From Mesorhizobium koreense (GTDB taxonomy: Bacteria; Pseudomonadota; Alphaproteobacteria; Rhizobiales; Rhizobiaceae): 64,000 bases of DNA. How positions within the stretch are numbered: the stretch's first letter is position 1; each line of letters starts with the position of its first letter. Positions 7,327 to 16,520 of this stretch are shown here, in pieces. Location: contig NZ_CP134228.1 of the NCBI RefSeq assembly GCF_031656215.1, positions 4,483,001-4,547,000 on the forward strand, in the 5' to 3' direction. Position numbers and translations under genes: made by a program. The notes beneath the pieces are model-generated. The model was not told where the DNA came from and made no database searches. It worked only from the letters and a program-made list of their open reading frames with translations.

Positions 7327-8724
7327 ATGTCGAGCATCATCCAGCAGCCAAAAGGCAGCTATCTCATCCGCGGCGGCGCGGTCATCACCGTGGACCGCGC
7401 AATCGGAACCCTGCCGAAAGCGGACGTGCTGGTTCGCGACGGCCGCATCGAGAAGATCGCCGACGGCATAGAGGCCGAGGGCATGGAGGTGATCGACGCT
7501 GCCGACATGATCGTGATGCCGGGCCTGATCGATACCCACTATCATATGTGGAGCACGCTTGGCCGCAACTTCGTGTCGGACGGCGGCTATGAATATTTCC
7601 AGGCGAAATGGGCGACGGCAGCGCTGTACGACGCCGACGACTTCTATCGCAGCGTCCGGCTTGGCCTTGCGGAACTCGCCAATTCCGGCGTGACCACCGT
7701 ACACAACTGGTCGCACAACAACCGTTCGCCCGCCCACGTCGACGCCGAACTGAAGGCCCACCAGGGTTCCGGCCTCCGGGCGCGCTACGCCATGGGCCAT
7801 ATCGACAAGATGCCGGTCGATCAGGTCAACCGCTACGAGGACTTGCCGCGCGTGCGGGAAGAATGGTTCGCCGATCCCTCGCGCTTGCAGGGCCTTGTGC
7901 ATCTCGGCGTCAACCTGCGCGGGGCGATCCAGAGCAACGTCGAGGTCTTCTACCAAGAAATGGAGACGATGCTGAAGCTCGGGCTTCCGGTGGCGATCCA
8001 TGCCAGCCAGGCGGAGCCCAATTCGGACGATGCCGCCGACTACGAGCGGCGCGGCTTCCTCGGCCCGAACTTCCTGTTCTGCCACTACATCACCGCCACC
8101 GACAGCGACCGAGAAGCGATGGCGCGCACAGGCACGCCGCTCAGCTTCGCGACGCTTTCGGAACTGCGCCTCGGCGAAACCGGCGATGCGCGCCGCGCGC
8201 TCCTGAAGATGCGCGAGGCCGGCATATCGGTTTCGCTGTCGAGCGACGCAAGCTCGCTGGTGCCGCCCAACATGCTGGAGAGCATGCGCGTGACCTGGAA
8301 CATGGGCGTGCCGTGGCAGGGGACGGACACCGCCCACCTTGCGCCTATCGGCCTTAGCGAAATCATCGAGATGGCGACCATCAACGGGGCGAAAGCCCTC
8401 GGCCTCGGCAGTGTCACCGGTTCACTGACGCCGGGCAAGCAGGCCGACATCATCCTGATCCGCGCCAACGATCTCAATACGGCACCCATGGCCAACATCG
8501 AGACGACCGTGGTGATGGGCGCGACCGCGGCCAATGTCGATACCGTGATGGTAGACGGGCGTATCCTCAAGCGCGCCGGCAAGCTGGTCGATTGCGATGT
8601 CGCCGAGGTGGTCGGACAGGCCAAGCGTTCGGCGATGCGCATCCGCACTGCCGCGGGCGGCATCCTGGCGCCGCAATGCGCCGGCTGCGCCGGCAACGCC
8701 GTGTTCCACGCCACCGCCTGCTGA
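7327..8724 (+). CDS. Amidohydrolase family protein (TrzA/AtzA-like deaminase or hydrolase)
   Basis: A 465-residue metal-dependent amidohydrolase. PGLIDTHYHMW (about 60-70) holds the HxH metal motif; further conserved blocks are VAIHASQAE (about 222-230), FCHYITATD (about 254-262) and the catalytic aspartate in SLSSDASS (about 299-306). The C-terminal ADIILIRANDLNTAPMA is the usual beta-sandwich return. The group includes hydroxyatrazine, 8-oxoguanine and N-isopropylammelide hydrolases. It lies 114 bases behind the importer's binding-protein gene, so it may act on the imported compound. The last residues include CAGC and a terminal Cys, an unusual tail for the family. The substrate is unknown. 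Confidence 0.85.
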   Translation: MSSIIQQPKGSYLIRGGAVITVDRAIGTLPKADVLVRDGRIEKIADGIEAEGMEVIDAADMIVMPGLIDTHYHMWSTLGRNFVSDGGYEYFQAKWATAALYDADDFYRSVRLGLAELANSGVTTVHNWSHNNRSPAHVDAELKAHQGSGLRARYAMGHIDKMPVDQVNRYEDLPRVREEWFADPSRLQGLVHLGVNLRGAIQSNVEVFYQEMETMLKLGLPVAIHASQAEPNSDDAADYERRGFLGPNFLFCHYITATDSDREAMARTGTPLSFATLSELRLGETGDARRALLKMREAGISVSLSSDASSLVPPNMLESMRVTWNMGVPWQGTDTAHLAPIGLSEIIEMATINGAKALGLGSVTGSLTPGKQADIILIRANDLNTAPMANIETTVVMGATAANVDTVMVDGRILKRAGKLVDCDVAEVVGQAKRSAMRIRTAAGGILAPQCAGCAGNAVFHATAC

Positions 8725-8771
8725 ACCATCTGCGCCCGGCATGGCCGGCCCGTGGGAAGAGGGAGAATCCG

Positions 8772-9092
8772 ATGAGCATTCTCGAACAGATCGTCATGTG
8801 GTCGCTTGCCGCGATCTTCGCCGGCTCGGCCGGCCTCAACCTGGCCGGTCCGGAATTCGTGCGGGAAGAATTCGAGAAATGGCACTACCCGTCCTGGCTG
8901 CGCCTTGCCGTCGCCGCTATGGAATTCACCGCTGCGGCCCTGCTTCTGGCGACGGCCACGCGGGCCTACGGCGCCATGCTGGCCCTCCTGATCCTCGCCG
9001 CCGTGGTCTTTTCGATGGCCAGGACCCAGGAGTGGCTGCGCATGCAATTTCCGCTGCTGATGGGAGCGCTGTGCGTCGGGCTGCTGGTCTGA
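8772..9092 (+). CDS. Small DoxX-family membrane protein
   Basis: A 106-residue protein with four hydrophobic segments: LEQIVMWSLAAIFAGSAGLNL, then the LAVAAMEFTAAALLLA region, a third around AYGAMLALLILAAVVFSM and a last at FPLLMGALCVGLLV. This matches the DoxX/DoxD-like small membrane proteins, whose exact roles vary and are often unproven. I placed the start at the ATG at 8772 behind GGGAGAATCC; longer readings include non-membrane sequence overlapping the upstream stop. It closes the operon. Function in this pathway is unknown. Confidence 0.75.
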   Translation: MSILEQIVMWSLAAIFAGSAGLNLAGPEFVREEFEKWHYPSWLRLAVAAMEFTAAALLLATATRAYGAMLALLILAAVVFSMARTQEWLRMQFPLLMGALCVGLLV

Positions 9093-9320
9093 ATGAGGCC
9101 CGACGCTCCCGCAGGCAGCACCCACGGCCAACCCATGGCCATGGCTCCAGCACTGCTTCCGGTCCAAGGCTTCCGGACAGCAACATACCTAATTGCTGCC
9201 GTTGAAGGTTGGAGTCGCATTTCCTGAAGCGGCCCGGCGGCTTTCTTGCGCTCGCCGCGTGTTGCATAGGTGTCCGTTTCGCCTGCGTAATCGGCTTTGC
9301 GCATTGAGCCTTGGCAGCAG

Positions 9321-10718
9321 CTAAGATGCGGTCCCCGCCGCCCGCTTCCAGTTTACAGCCTCATGGCGCACACGCCCGAGGCTGACGACGGCGGCAAGGC
9401 CGGCGAAGGCGGCAGCCAGCACCAGCGCGACTTCCGGCGCCGAGGCGAGCGGAGCGACCCCGAAGATGACGGCCATCGCAATGGCGCCGAGGGTCTGTCC
9501 GGTCAGCCGTGCGGTGCCTTGCATAGCGCCGGCGGCGCCGCTGCGCGCCTTGGGTGCCGACAAGAGCAGGATGCGGTTGTTCGGGGTCTGGAACAGACCG
9601 AAACCAAGGCCAGCGATCACCGCGCCGATGACGAAGGTCACCCCACTGGGATCGGCCGGCAGCAGACCGACGCTCGCGAGGCCAATGGCCAGCAAGACGC
9701 CGCCAGCGGCGCAGAGCCAGGCCGTCTTCATCCGATCGGCCAACCGCCCGGAGATGGGCGCGATTAACGCCACCGCCGCCGGCCAGGGCATCATGTAGAG
9801 CCCCGCCTCCGTCGCCGTCATGCCAAGCCTGTGCTGGAGGTAGAAAGGCAAGGCGATCAGGCCCAGCATCTGGCCGGCGAAGCAGCAGACCGAGGCGATG
9901 ACGGAGACCCGGAACGCCGGAACAGCGAGAAGGTCGAGCGGCACAAGCGGCGCTGCACTTCGGCGCTCGATCCGCAACAACGCCAAGAGGCAGACAACCG
10001 ACCCAGCGATCAGCAGGCCACCCGATACCGGGGTCTGCGCGATGCGGTCGGCACCGAGGAAGAACAGGACAAACATCAGGGTATTGGCAACCAGCGCCCT
10101 GCCATCAAGCCGGCGTGTCACGCCCTCCGCCCGAGCCAGAACAGTACCGGATGCCAGCACGAGGATACCGAGCGGGATATTGACGGCGAAGAGCCAGGGC
10201 CAAGACGTCACCGCGAGGATCGCGCCGGCAATACCTGGCCCGGCGGCCGAGGCGATAGCGATCGTCATCGCGTTGACGCCGATGATCGTGCCGAGGAGAC
10301 GCTGCGGCACCGAAAGCCGCAAATTCATGATGCCCAATGCCATTATCGCGCCGCCGCCGAGACCTTGCACGAACCGCGCGGCCACCAGCATGTGCAGGGT
10401 GCTGGAGAAGGCGCAGGCAGCCGAAGCCAGGGTGAAGAGCGCGACGCCCGCGAGAAAGACCCGCCGGGGGCCCATCATCTCGCCGATGACGCCACAGGGC
10501 AACAGCGCCACCAGGACCGCGAGTTGGTAACTCGAAACGACCCAGACGGTATCGCTCGGGCGGGCATGCAACGAGGCGGCAATCGAGGGAAGCGCGATAT
10601 TGGCGATGGCGCTGTCAAGCACCACGAGCACCAACGTCAGGAGCAGGACGGCTATGGCGAGGTGACGGCGTGGTGCTGGCAGGCCGTCGGCATGGGCTTC
10701 GAGTATCATCTGCGACAT
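9321..10718 (-). CDS. MFS transporter, DHA2 (14-TM, EmrB/QacA) family
   Basis: A 465-residue major facilitator protein with about 14 hydrophobic segments. The first helix (LAIAVLLLTLVLVVLDSAIANIALPSI region, about 21-47) contains the D-x-A-I-A-N-I-A-L-P pattern typical of DHA2 proton-drug antiporters. The GPRRVFLAG loop (about 83-91) is the MFS motif A position. It likely exports an amphipathic compound using the proton gradient. AAGGAAAGC precedes the ATG. It is divergent from the LysR gene across 91 bases containing a T-N11-A box, so the LysR protein is the probable regulator. The exported compound is not known. Confidence 0.9.
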   Translation of the reverse strand: MSQMILEAHADGLPAPRRHLAIAVLLLTLVLVVLDSAIANIALPSIAASLHARPSDTVWVVSSYQLAVLVALLPCGVIGEMMGPRRVFLAGVALFTLASAACAFSSTLHMLVAARFVQGLGGGAIMALGIMNLRLSVPQRLLGTIIGVNAMTIAIASAAGPGIAGAILAVTSWPWLFAVNIPLGILVLASGTVLARAEGVTRRLDGRALVANTLMFVLFFLGADRIAQTPVSGGLLIAGSVVCLLALLRIERRSAAPLVPLDLLAVPAFRVSVIASVCCFAGQMLGLIALPFYLQHRLGMTATEAGLYMMPWPAAVALIAPISGRLADRMKTAWLCAAGGVLLAIGLASVGLLPADPSGVTFVIGAVIAGLGFGLFQTPNNRILLLSAPKARSGAAGAMQGTARLTGQTLGAIAMAVIFGVAPLASAPEVALVLAAAFAGLAAVVSLGRVRHEAVNWKRAAGTAS

Positions 10719-10764
10719 GGGAGCTTTCCTTTGTGACTCCGTCCTGATATGCCGCTCCCCGGAA

Positions 10765-10779
10765 TTGCACCAGGCGCAA
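10765..10779. promoter_or_regulatory. Candidate LysR box between the MFS and LysR genes
   Basis: TTGC-N7-GCAA (TTGCACCAGGCGCAA) is a perfect dyad and contains the T-N11-A pattern of LysR recognition boxes. A second dyad, GCGT-AAA-ACGC (10798-10808), ends two bases before the LysR start codon and could be an autoregulatory site. Confidence 0.5.
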
Positions 10780-10809
10780 CAAACTCAAATGACCATTGCG
10801 TAAAACGCC

Positions 10810-11706
10810 ATGTATGACGTCGACCTGAACCTGCTCGCCGCTCTAGATGTCCTGCTTCAGGAGCGCAGTGTGACACGGGCCGCGCACAGGCTCCGGCTCA
10901 GCACGTCCGCGATGAGTCGCTCGCTGTCGCGGATAAGGGAGGCGCTCGGCGATCCGGTCTTGGTGCCGGCCGGGCGCGCGATGGTGCTCACGCCCCATGC
11001 CGAGGCGATCGCGGAGCAGGTCCACGCGCTGTCGTCCGGGGCGCAGGCGGTGTTGCAGCCGCCGCCGCCGGTCGACCCAAGGCACATGGAGCGCGAGTTC
11101 ACCATCCGCGCCAACGAGGCCTTTACGCAGCTCTATGCCGCAAAGCTGAGCGCGGCAGTGTCCGCCGTGGCACCCGGCGTGCGGCTGCGCTTCGTGCCGA
11201 AGCCTGACAAGGATATCGGTCCCCTGCGGGACGGCACGGTCGATCTCGAGATTGGGGTGATCTCCGGCGACGGCGGCGAACTTCGCGCCCAGACCCTCTA
11301 CCGCGATACCTATATCGGCATCGCTCGGGCCGGCCATCCGATATTCGATGCGCCGATCACGCCGAAACGCCTGTGCACCTGGGGGCATGTGGTGTTCGCG
11401 AGGCGGCGGGGCCGATCCAGCCCTGCAGACGAGGCGCTGGCCACCCTCGGGCTCTCACGACGGGTGAATGTCGTCGTCCCGGGGTTTCCCGCGGTGATCG
11501 CAGTGGCGTCGGCCTCCGATCTCCTGGGCCTGGTCCCTCGCTCTGCCTGCCTGGCACTCCCAGGCTACGAGATAGCGCTTTTCGAACTACCGATTCGGAT
11601 GCCTGAGCTCATCGTATCGCAGATCTGGCACCCGCGGATCGATGCCGACGCAGGCCACCGCTGGCTTCGAGCGATGGTGTTCGAAGCGTTCCGCGACGGG
11701 CCCTAA
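10810..11706 (+). CDS. LysR family transcriptional regulator
   Basis: A 298-residue protein. The winged helix-turn-helix occupies residues 1-65 (DLNLLAALDVLLQERSVTRAA, then the recognition helix around STSAMSRSLSRIREALGDPV). A two-lobed co-inducer domain follows from about residue 92. The N-terminal pattern MYDVDLNLLAAL is close to the NodD/SyrM-type branch. It probably controls the divergent DHA2 exporter gene, as is common for LysR-exporter pairs. No clear ribosome site is seen before the ATG. The ligand is unknown. Confidence 0.88.
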   Translation: MYDVDLNLLAALDVLLQERSVTRAAHRLRLSTSAMSRSLSRIREALGDPVLVPAGRAMVLTPHAEAIAEQVHALSSGAQAVLQPPPPVDPRHMEREFTIRANEAFTQLYAAKLSAAVSAVAPGVRLRFVPKPDKDIGPLRDGTVDLEIGVISGDGGELRAQTLYRDTYIGIARAGHPIFDAPITPKRLCTWGHVVFARRRGRSSPADEALATLGLSRRVNVVVPGFPAVIAVASASDLLGLVPRSACLALPGYEIALFELPIRMPELIVSQIWHPRIDADAGHRWLRAMVFEAFRDGP

Positions 11707-11761
11707 CGGGCGGCGCTAACGACGATAAGCGCCGGGCGAAGCCGTAAGAGGGCTTCATCCA

Positions 11762-13804
11762 TTAAAGAAGGAACTGGCGCTCCAGCCTCTCGAGCAGCGA
11801 TGTCAGCCGGTCCGCCTCGGCCTGCACCGCTTCCCGGTCGCCGATATCGGAACGTGCCGCGGGGGGTGTCACGGAAACCTCGACAAGATTCCTCGTCTCG
11901 TTAGGGTCATGGTGGAGATCGTACAGTTCCCACTCCTGGGCCGCCTGTCCCGCGGGATCGAAATATCGGGCCAGTTTGTAACGCGCCGTACGCACGCAGC
12001 GTATGTGATTGGGCTGCCTGACCGCGCCGGGGGTCATCGCCACGGGATCTTTGCCGTCTATGCCCTCGCGGACGGCATCGACCGTCAGCGTATAAATACC
12101 AAAGTCCTTATATGCCTTACGTTGGTGGGGATCCGATGTCGCCGGCAAGGGCGCGGTGATTTCATCATCGGTGATGAAAAGGACGCCTTCTCGCGCGCTT
12201 CCATCGGGCCCGATCACCATATCATCCTGCCATTCCCCATTGATGAGCGGGGTCAGGTCGATCCCCGGCAGTGGCGGCACGGGGCGTTTTTCCGCAAGCC
12301 GGTCATGGATCTCCGTCCGCTCGGCCGCATCGACGCCCGCCAATCCGAGCACGGTCGGCAGAATGTCGATATGGCTTGTGACTGCGTTGACCTGACGCAG
12401 AATGGTGTCTTGCACTGACTCCGACGCGCCATCCGAAGCCGCCAGTCGGGGGTCGCGTATCACGACCGGTACATGCAGGGCCTCTGCATAGGCCGAGTGC
12501 CATTTCTCCATCATCATGCCGTGTGCGCCGGCATACTCGCCGTGATCGGTCAGGAAGATCACGACCGTATTATCGGCCTGGCCCGAATCCTCGAGCGTCT
12601 TCAGCACGGCTTCGATCTGCCTGTCCACCACCGCGTGCAGCCAGCCGTAGAGCTGGAGGAACAACCGGCAGTTCAAATCCGGGTTGTCGGTCAGCCGGAA
12701 CGGAATGCAGCTTTGCAGGGTGGCTTTTACTGCAAGGGCGGCGATCTCATCCGAATCGCCGCCGGCTCTCTCGGCGACGCTCAATCCGGTTTTGGCAGCG
12801 AGCGCCAGTCCCATCTTATAGGCGTATTCGTGCTGGCAGCCGGGCTTGCCCTCCAACGTTTCGTCCTGGGTCGGGGCCGGTTTCGCACAATTCTGGGGGA
12901 AGCCCAGAGGATTGAGCGGTATCTGCGCTGTGCCACCGGCCGGCGGAGGCATCACGTCCTTTGAACCGGGAACGGCCAGAGGGCCGAAGATCGATTGCGT
13001 CGTCCGCTCAAGGGTCCGGCCATCGGGAAGTTCCACCGGTTGCGACGCTTCGCCGGCAGGCAGGGCCTGGGCGATAACGGCCGGATAGGTCGCGATATCG
13101 TGAGGATTGGCGAAGGATACCACGGCGAACCATGGCTTGGCATCCGCCGGATCCGGACGCGCCCCGCCCGGATCGCGCTCCACATCCAGCGCATAATCGC
13201 GAGTATAGTCGAGACCCAAGGCCTTGCGGCGAATGAAAGTGCACGCCAGATCAGAAAAACCCGCGTCACGGTACATCCCGAGGTCATTGGGCAACGGCCC
13301 GTGTGGTTCGGGGTAGGATTTCTCCCAATCGTCAAAACCGTAGCGTTGGAGGGAGTGGTCCGGCGGATTGCTCACATGCCATTTGCCGAAATAATGCGTC
13401 GTGTACCCCGCTTCGCGCATCCATGAACCAAGGGTCGGGATCCCGTCCGGCTCAAGCCAGGGAAATGTCGCGGAATCGCCGCTCTTGAACAGCCCGCCGG
13501 TTTGCGTAACGCCTGTGCGCGTACCGTACTGCCCCGTGTAGATCGCCGCGCGGCTGGGGGTGCAAGCGCTCGCGGCAATCGTATGGTTTCGCAGCACGAC
13601 CGCATCCTTGCGCAGGCGTCGCAGGCCGGGAAAAAACCGCGCATAGGGGTTACTGTCGTCCACCTCGCCCTGAAAGCCAAGGATCGCCTTCAGGCCTGGA
13701 GCGAAGCCGCCGTCCGGGCCGTAGGAAAAGCGTGGAAAGCGGTACTGGTCGCACGTGATGAGCAAGATGTTCGGGCGGCGGGAAGCGGTCCTGTCTGCAG
13801 TCAT
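11762..13804 (-). CDS. Sulfatase (formylglycine type)
   Basis: A 680-residue type I sulfatase, longer than choline or aryl sulfatases (about 500-550). The N-terminal metal ligands appear in LLITCDQ (D19, Q20). The core motif CTPSRAAIYTGQ begins at Cys81, the residue converted to formylglycine by a separate maturation enzyme; no such enzyme is in the window. A second metal block, TDHGEYAGAHGMMMEKWH, lies about residues 419-436. There is no clear signal peptide, so it may be cytoplasmic. It cleaves a sulfate ester. It is the second gene of a minus-strand pair with the GMC oxidoreductase, 48 bases apart. The insert between about 225 and 385 is unusually long. The substrate is unknown. Confidence 0.87.
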   Translation of the reverse strand: MTADRTASRRPNILLITCDQYRFPRFSYGPDGGFAPGLKAILGFQGEVDDSNPYARFFPGLRRLRKDAVVLRNHTIAASACTPSRAAIYTGQYGTRTGVTQTGGLFKSGDSATFPWLEPDGIPTLGSWMREAGYTTHYFGKWHVSNPPDHSLQRYGFDDWEKSYPEPHGPLPNDLGMYRDAGFSDLACTFIRRKALGLDYTRDYALDVERDPGGARPDPADAKPWFAVVSFANPHDIATYPAVIAQALPAGEASQPVELPDGRTLERTTQSIFGPLAVPGSKDVMPPPAGGTAQIPLNPLGFPQNCAKPAPTQDETLEGKPGCQHEYAYKMGLALAAKTGLSVAERAGGDSDEIAALAVKATLQSCIPFRLTDNPDLNCRLFLQLYGWLHAVVDRQIEAVLKTLEDSGQADNTVVIFLTDHGEYAGAHGMMMEKWHSAYAEALHVPVVIRDPRLAASDGASESVQDTILRQVNAVTSHIDILPTVLGLAGVDAAERTEIHDRLAEKRPVPPLPGIDLTPLINGEWQDDMVIGPDGSAREGVLFITDDEITAPLPATSDPHQRKAYKDFGIYTLTVDAVREGIDGKDPVAMTPGAVRQPNHIRCVRTARYKLARYFDPAGQAAQEWELYDLHHDPNETRNLVEVSVTPPAARSDIGDREAVQAEADRLTSLLERLERQFLL

Positions 13805-13852
13805 GAGGTCCTCCGGAAGACAAACGGCCTGTAGCCTCTGAAAGCACGGTGC

Positions 13853-15733
13853 TCAGAGGATGCCACCCCTTGCCGAACTATTGGTAGCGGGGACAGTCGA
13901 TGGCATGAGATCCGCACCGCCTGTTGCAACGCCACGCGCTTCGGCAATGATCACCGTCGCCGCCTTCTCACTGATCATGTAGATGGGCAAAACGATAAAT
14001 GTGCCCGGTATGTGCGGGAATACGCTCGCATCGACAATGCGAAGATTCTTGGTCCCGCGCACCCGGAAATCCCCATCGAGCACCGCCTCGGGGTCATCGC
14101 TCCTGCCGATCTTGCAGGTGCACGAACAATGATGCCCCCACGCCTGGTCCCTGACCCACTGCGCGAGCGCCTCATTCCCTTGAACGTCAGGCCCCGGTAG
14201 CACCTCCCGCATCACATACGGCGATCCCTTCATCATGCTCCGTGCGAAGCCGACCGCTCCCACGACCGCTGCGATATCGTCGCCGTCGGCGTCGTTCCCC
14301 TCCTCGAAGTAGTGGAAATTCACGTAGGGTCGATCGAATGGATCGGCGCTTTCCAGCTTGACCTCGCCAGCCGTATTGCGGGTGTGAGCCTTGAGGACGG
14401 CCCAGGTAAACTGGTTCCGAACGGGCTCGAAATACGAGAAGTAACGCGGGAAATAGCCCTGGAAGTGAGCTGCCAGCGCGAAAACAAACAGATCGGGATC
14501 AGGCACATCCGGCTTTGACCGCTTGAGAAAAGCAAGTGCGCTTCCGCTCGACGTGTAGACGCCCGTCCGCGTGGCCTGCCACTGCGCAAGCGCCGCGTCG
14601 AAGTCCGGATCGTCATCGAAGGTGGCGTTCGCGTTCACGGTCCAGTCGGAAGCCATCTCGAAGACGACCCCCACCTCATAGCGGTCCTGCAGATTGCGCC
14701 CAACGCCCGGCAGATCCACGCGTACCGGGATTCCATGCTCGGCAAGGTGCTCTTTTGGCCCGATCCCCGACAGCATCAGCAACTGCGGCGTGTTGAAGGT
14801 TCCGCAGGCAAGGATGACCTCGCGAGCCGCGTGCACTTCCCCGGGTGTCGGGTTCGTCACCTTACACTGGACGCCGGAATTGGGATCGGCACTGTATAGG
14901 TTCCGGCCCGCCAGATACTTGACGCCGGTCGCCACGTTCTCGTCGCCATCCGCGAACAGGACCTGGGTGACATATACCCCAGTCCAAATCGTCAGATTCT
15001 CCGGAAACTGCGCAGCTACCTGACGGATAAACTCGCGCGGGCCGTTGCGGGCATGATCGGCGGTCGCGAGCGGAATCGTCAGATATCCTTCCCGGCCTTC
15101 GTCTGCGACCTTTCGTGTATTGGGGTCGAGTAACGGGTCGATGGGGGCCATTGCATAGGCCTGTCCCGCAGCCCCGACGGCGTATTGCAAGGTTGTCTGG
15201 AGCTGCCAGTCCTGCGGACTTCCGCTGGTGTCGGATTTTTCCGTGACCAACCATCCGCTGCTTCCGTGCCCGGTCGCGATAACTTCAGCGGGGCTTAGAT
15301 ATTCGCAGCGTTCCAACTTCTCATAATATTTCCGCATCGAGGCCGCGTTCCAGGAATCGTCGCCGGTAATCTCTGCGATGCGATCCCAGTCGCTGTTCGA
15401 AGGGTACACGGTAATCAAGGCGTTGTGGGCAGTGCAGCCGCCGAGGGTGCCGGCGCGCGGGTAGAGAACCCCGTTCTGGCTTGTCACGAATTTCGGGTCA
15501 CGCTCCTGCTGCTCCTGGCCAGCGTAATGGCGAACGTAATAGTCCCATCGAAAGGCTTGATCCTCGGTCGAGAGGCCATTGAAGCCGGGCACCGAGTAGT
15601 TGAGGCTGTCCTCATCCCCGCCCGCTTCCATCAGCAGAACCTTGAATCCTGCCTTCGCAAGGTTGGCGGCGAGCGGCCCGCCACCGGCGCCGGAACCCAC
15701 GATTACATAGTCGAACTGAGCACTATCGTTCAT
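13853..15733 (-). CDS. GMC family FAD-dependent oxidoreductase
   Basis: A 626-residue glucose-methanol-choline oxidoreductase. The FAD dinucleotide fold is VIVGSGAGGGPLAANLA at about 10-26, with MEAGG as the acidic strand end. The active-site histidine region is WGHHCSCTCKIG (about 541-552), and the C-terminal signature is IVDASVFPHIPGTF. It oxidises an alcohol to an aldehyde or ketone, passing electrons to oxygen or a carrier. The length and the Cys-containing site resemble long-chain alcohol or polyol dehydrogenases of the family. GGGAGGGAGCG precedes the ATG. It is first in the pair with the sulfatase; a sulfated alcohol as joint substrate is only an inference. Confidence 0.88.
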   Translation of the reverse strand: MNDSAQFDYVIVGSGAGGGPLAANLAKAGFKVLLMEAGGDEDSLNYSVPGFNGLSTEDQAFRWDYYVRHYAGQEQQERDPKFVTSQNGVLYPRAGTLGGCTAHNALITVYPSNSDWDRIAEITGDDSWNAASMRKYYEKLERCEYLSPAEVIATGHGSSGWLVTEKSDTSGSPQDWQLQTTLQYAVGAAGQAYAMAPIDPLLDPNTRKVADEGREGYLTIPLATADHARNGPREFIRQVAAQFPENLTIWTGVYVTQVLFADGDENVATGVKYLAGRNLYSADPNSGVQCKVTNPTPGEVHAAREVILACGTFNTPQLLMLSGIGPKEHLAEHGIPVRVDLPGVGRNLQDRYEVGVVFEMASDWTVNANATFDDDPDFDAALAQWQATRTGVYTSSGSALAFLKRSKPDVPDPDLFVFALAAHFQGYFPRYFSYFEPVRNQFTWAVLKAHTRNTAGEVKLESADPFDRPYVNFHYFEEGNDADGDDIAAVVGAVGFARSMMKGSPYVMREVLPGPDVQGNEALAQWVRDQAWGHHCSCTCKIGRSDDPEAVLDGDFRVRGTKNLRIVDASVFPHIPGTFIVLPIYMISEKAATVIIAEARGVATGGADLMPSTVPATNSSARGGIL

Positions 15734-16180
15734 CGCTCCCTCCCGCTCACAGCATCGCTACTTTGCGCCGCAGATAATCGACACGTCCACCGATCAATTC
15801 ATGTGAATTCTTGTAGAATCTTACATTTGCAAGGAGAGTAATCGCGTTGTCGTGAACGAGCTTCCCGATCCGCCGCGCAAGAAGATCGGAACGGTCAATC
15901 TCGCGGTTTGCTATATGATTCCCGTCTTCTTCCGGAATGCGGATGTCGGAGGTCCCGAGGTAGGCTGGAGACTGAAGAGATCGGACGGGTCGCTGGAATT
16001 GGTCGGGCGGAACAAAGGCGGCGGCAGGCCGACTACACCGGGTGTACACGCGTTAGAAGGCGGTGAGAAAGTTAGGCAGCCATCTTTACATAAATATGTA
16101 ACCGGTTACAATTGGTGTCGGAGTTGGAATGACGCGGCCTAAAATACTCCGTCCATGACCGACAATCGGGAGAAGAACCC
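15734..16180. other. Intergenic region between divergent units
   Basis: This 447-base gap carries the promoters of the minus-strand GMC-sulfatase unit and the plus-strand kinase-aldolase unit. It contains the LacI-type operator at 16097-16110. A minus-strand reading frame of 100 codons (15747-16049) ends 13 bases before the GMC start, and a plus-strand frame of 96 codons overlaps it. Neither resembles a family I know; a gene remnant is possible but unproven. TGTAGAATCTTACA at 15812-15825 weakly recalls the operator but lacks its CG centre. Confidence 0.5.
16097..16110. promoter_or_regulatory. LacI-type operator, copy 1
   Basis: TGTAACCGGTTACA is a perfect 14-base palindrome with a central CG, the form expected for LacI-family repressors. 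Near-identical sites lie at 26520-26533 and 27693-27706, the last in front of the LacI gene itself. It is about 410 bases upstream of the kinase gene and 71 bases before the ATPase relic. Confidence 0.8.
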
Positions 16181-16477
16181 ATGTTACGCAAGCGCGACTG
16201 GTTTCGGCGCGCTGAAGCAGGCAGCGTCGAAAAACATCACGCTCGGGATCAGGCCGGAGCATTTCAACGTTCCCGATGGCGCTCCGACGCCATTCCCGTG
16301 ACGGTCGGACTGGTCGAGCCGCTCAGCTCCGATACGCTCATCCATTTCTCGCTTGCGGACACGCCGGTCATCGCGCGCGTTTCGCCAGATCTGAATCCGG
16401 ACGATCAGGTCGCGCTCGCGCTGGCTACCGGCAAGGCGCATCTGTTCGATGCCGATACGGGCGAGGTAATCCGATGA
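16181..16477 (+). pseudogene. Truncated, frameshifted remnant of a UgpC/MalK-type ABC ATPase
   Basis: Only the 3' end of a sugar ABC ATPase gene remains. One frame (about 16200-16297) encodes GALKQAASKNITLGIRPEHF, the start of the C-terminal TOBE-like domain, and then stops at TGA (16297-16299). The next frame continues the same domain as VGLVEPLSSDTLIHFSL and ends KAHLFDADTGEVIR. The whole nucleotide-binding domain is absent, and a single frameshift separates the two parts. The end matches the C-terminus of the intact ATPase encoded at 27763-28857 (VEPLGSDTLVFF, PHLFDAETGKLI). The remnant sits directly behind the LacI operator, as if a deletion had joined a leader to the gene's tail. Confidence 0.78.
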
Positions 16478-16520
16478 TTTCCCGATCCGACGGCAGTCGG
16501 AACGCACATACATTCGGGAT

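Noticed and set aside
9093-9320. Regulatory element or small gene between DoxX and MFS genes
   Set aside because: The 228-base gap shows short open frames only, all without ribosome sites, and no strong hairpin with a T run.
15812-15825. TGTAGAATCTTACA as a fourth LacI operator before the GMC gene
   Set aside because: It keeps the outer arms but lacks the central CG conserved in the other three copies, so the match is too weak.
15747-16049. A 100-codon minus-strand frame before the GMC gene
   Set aside because: No family resemblance, an overlapping open frame on the other strand and no clear ribosome site; noted only as a possible remnant.
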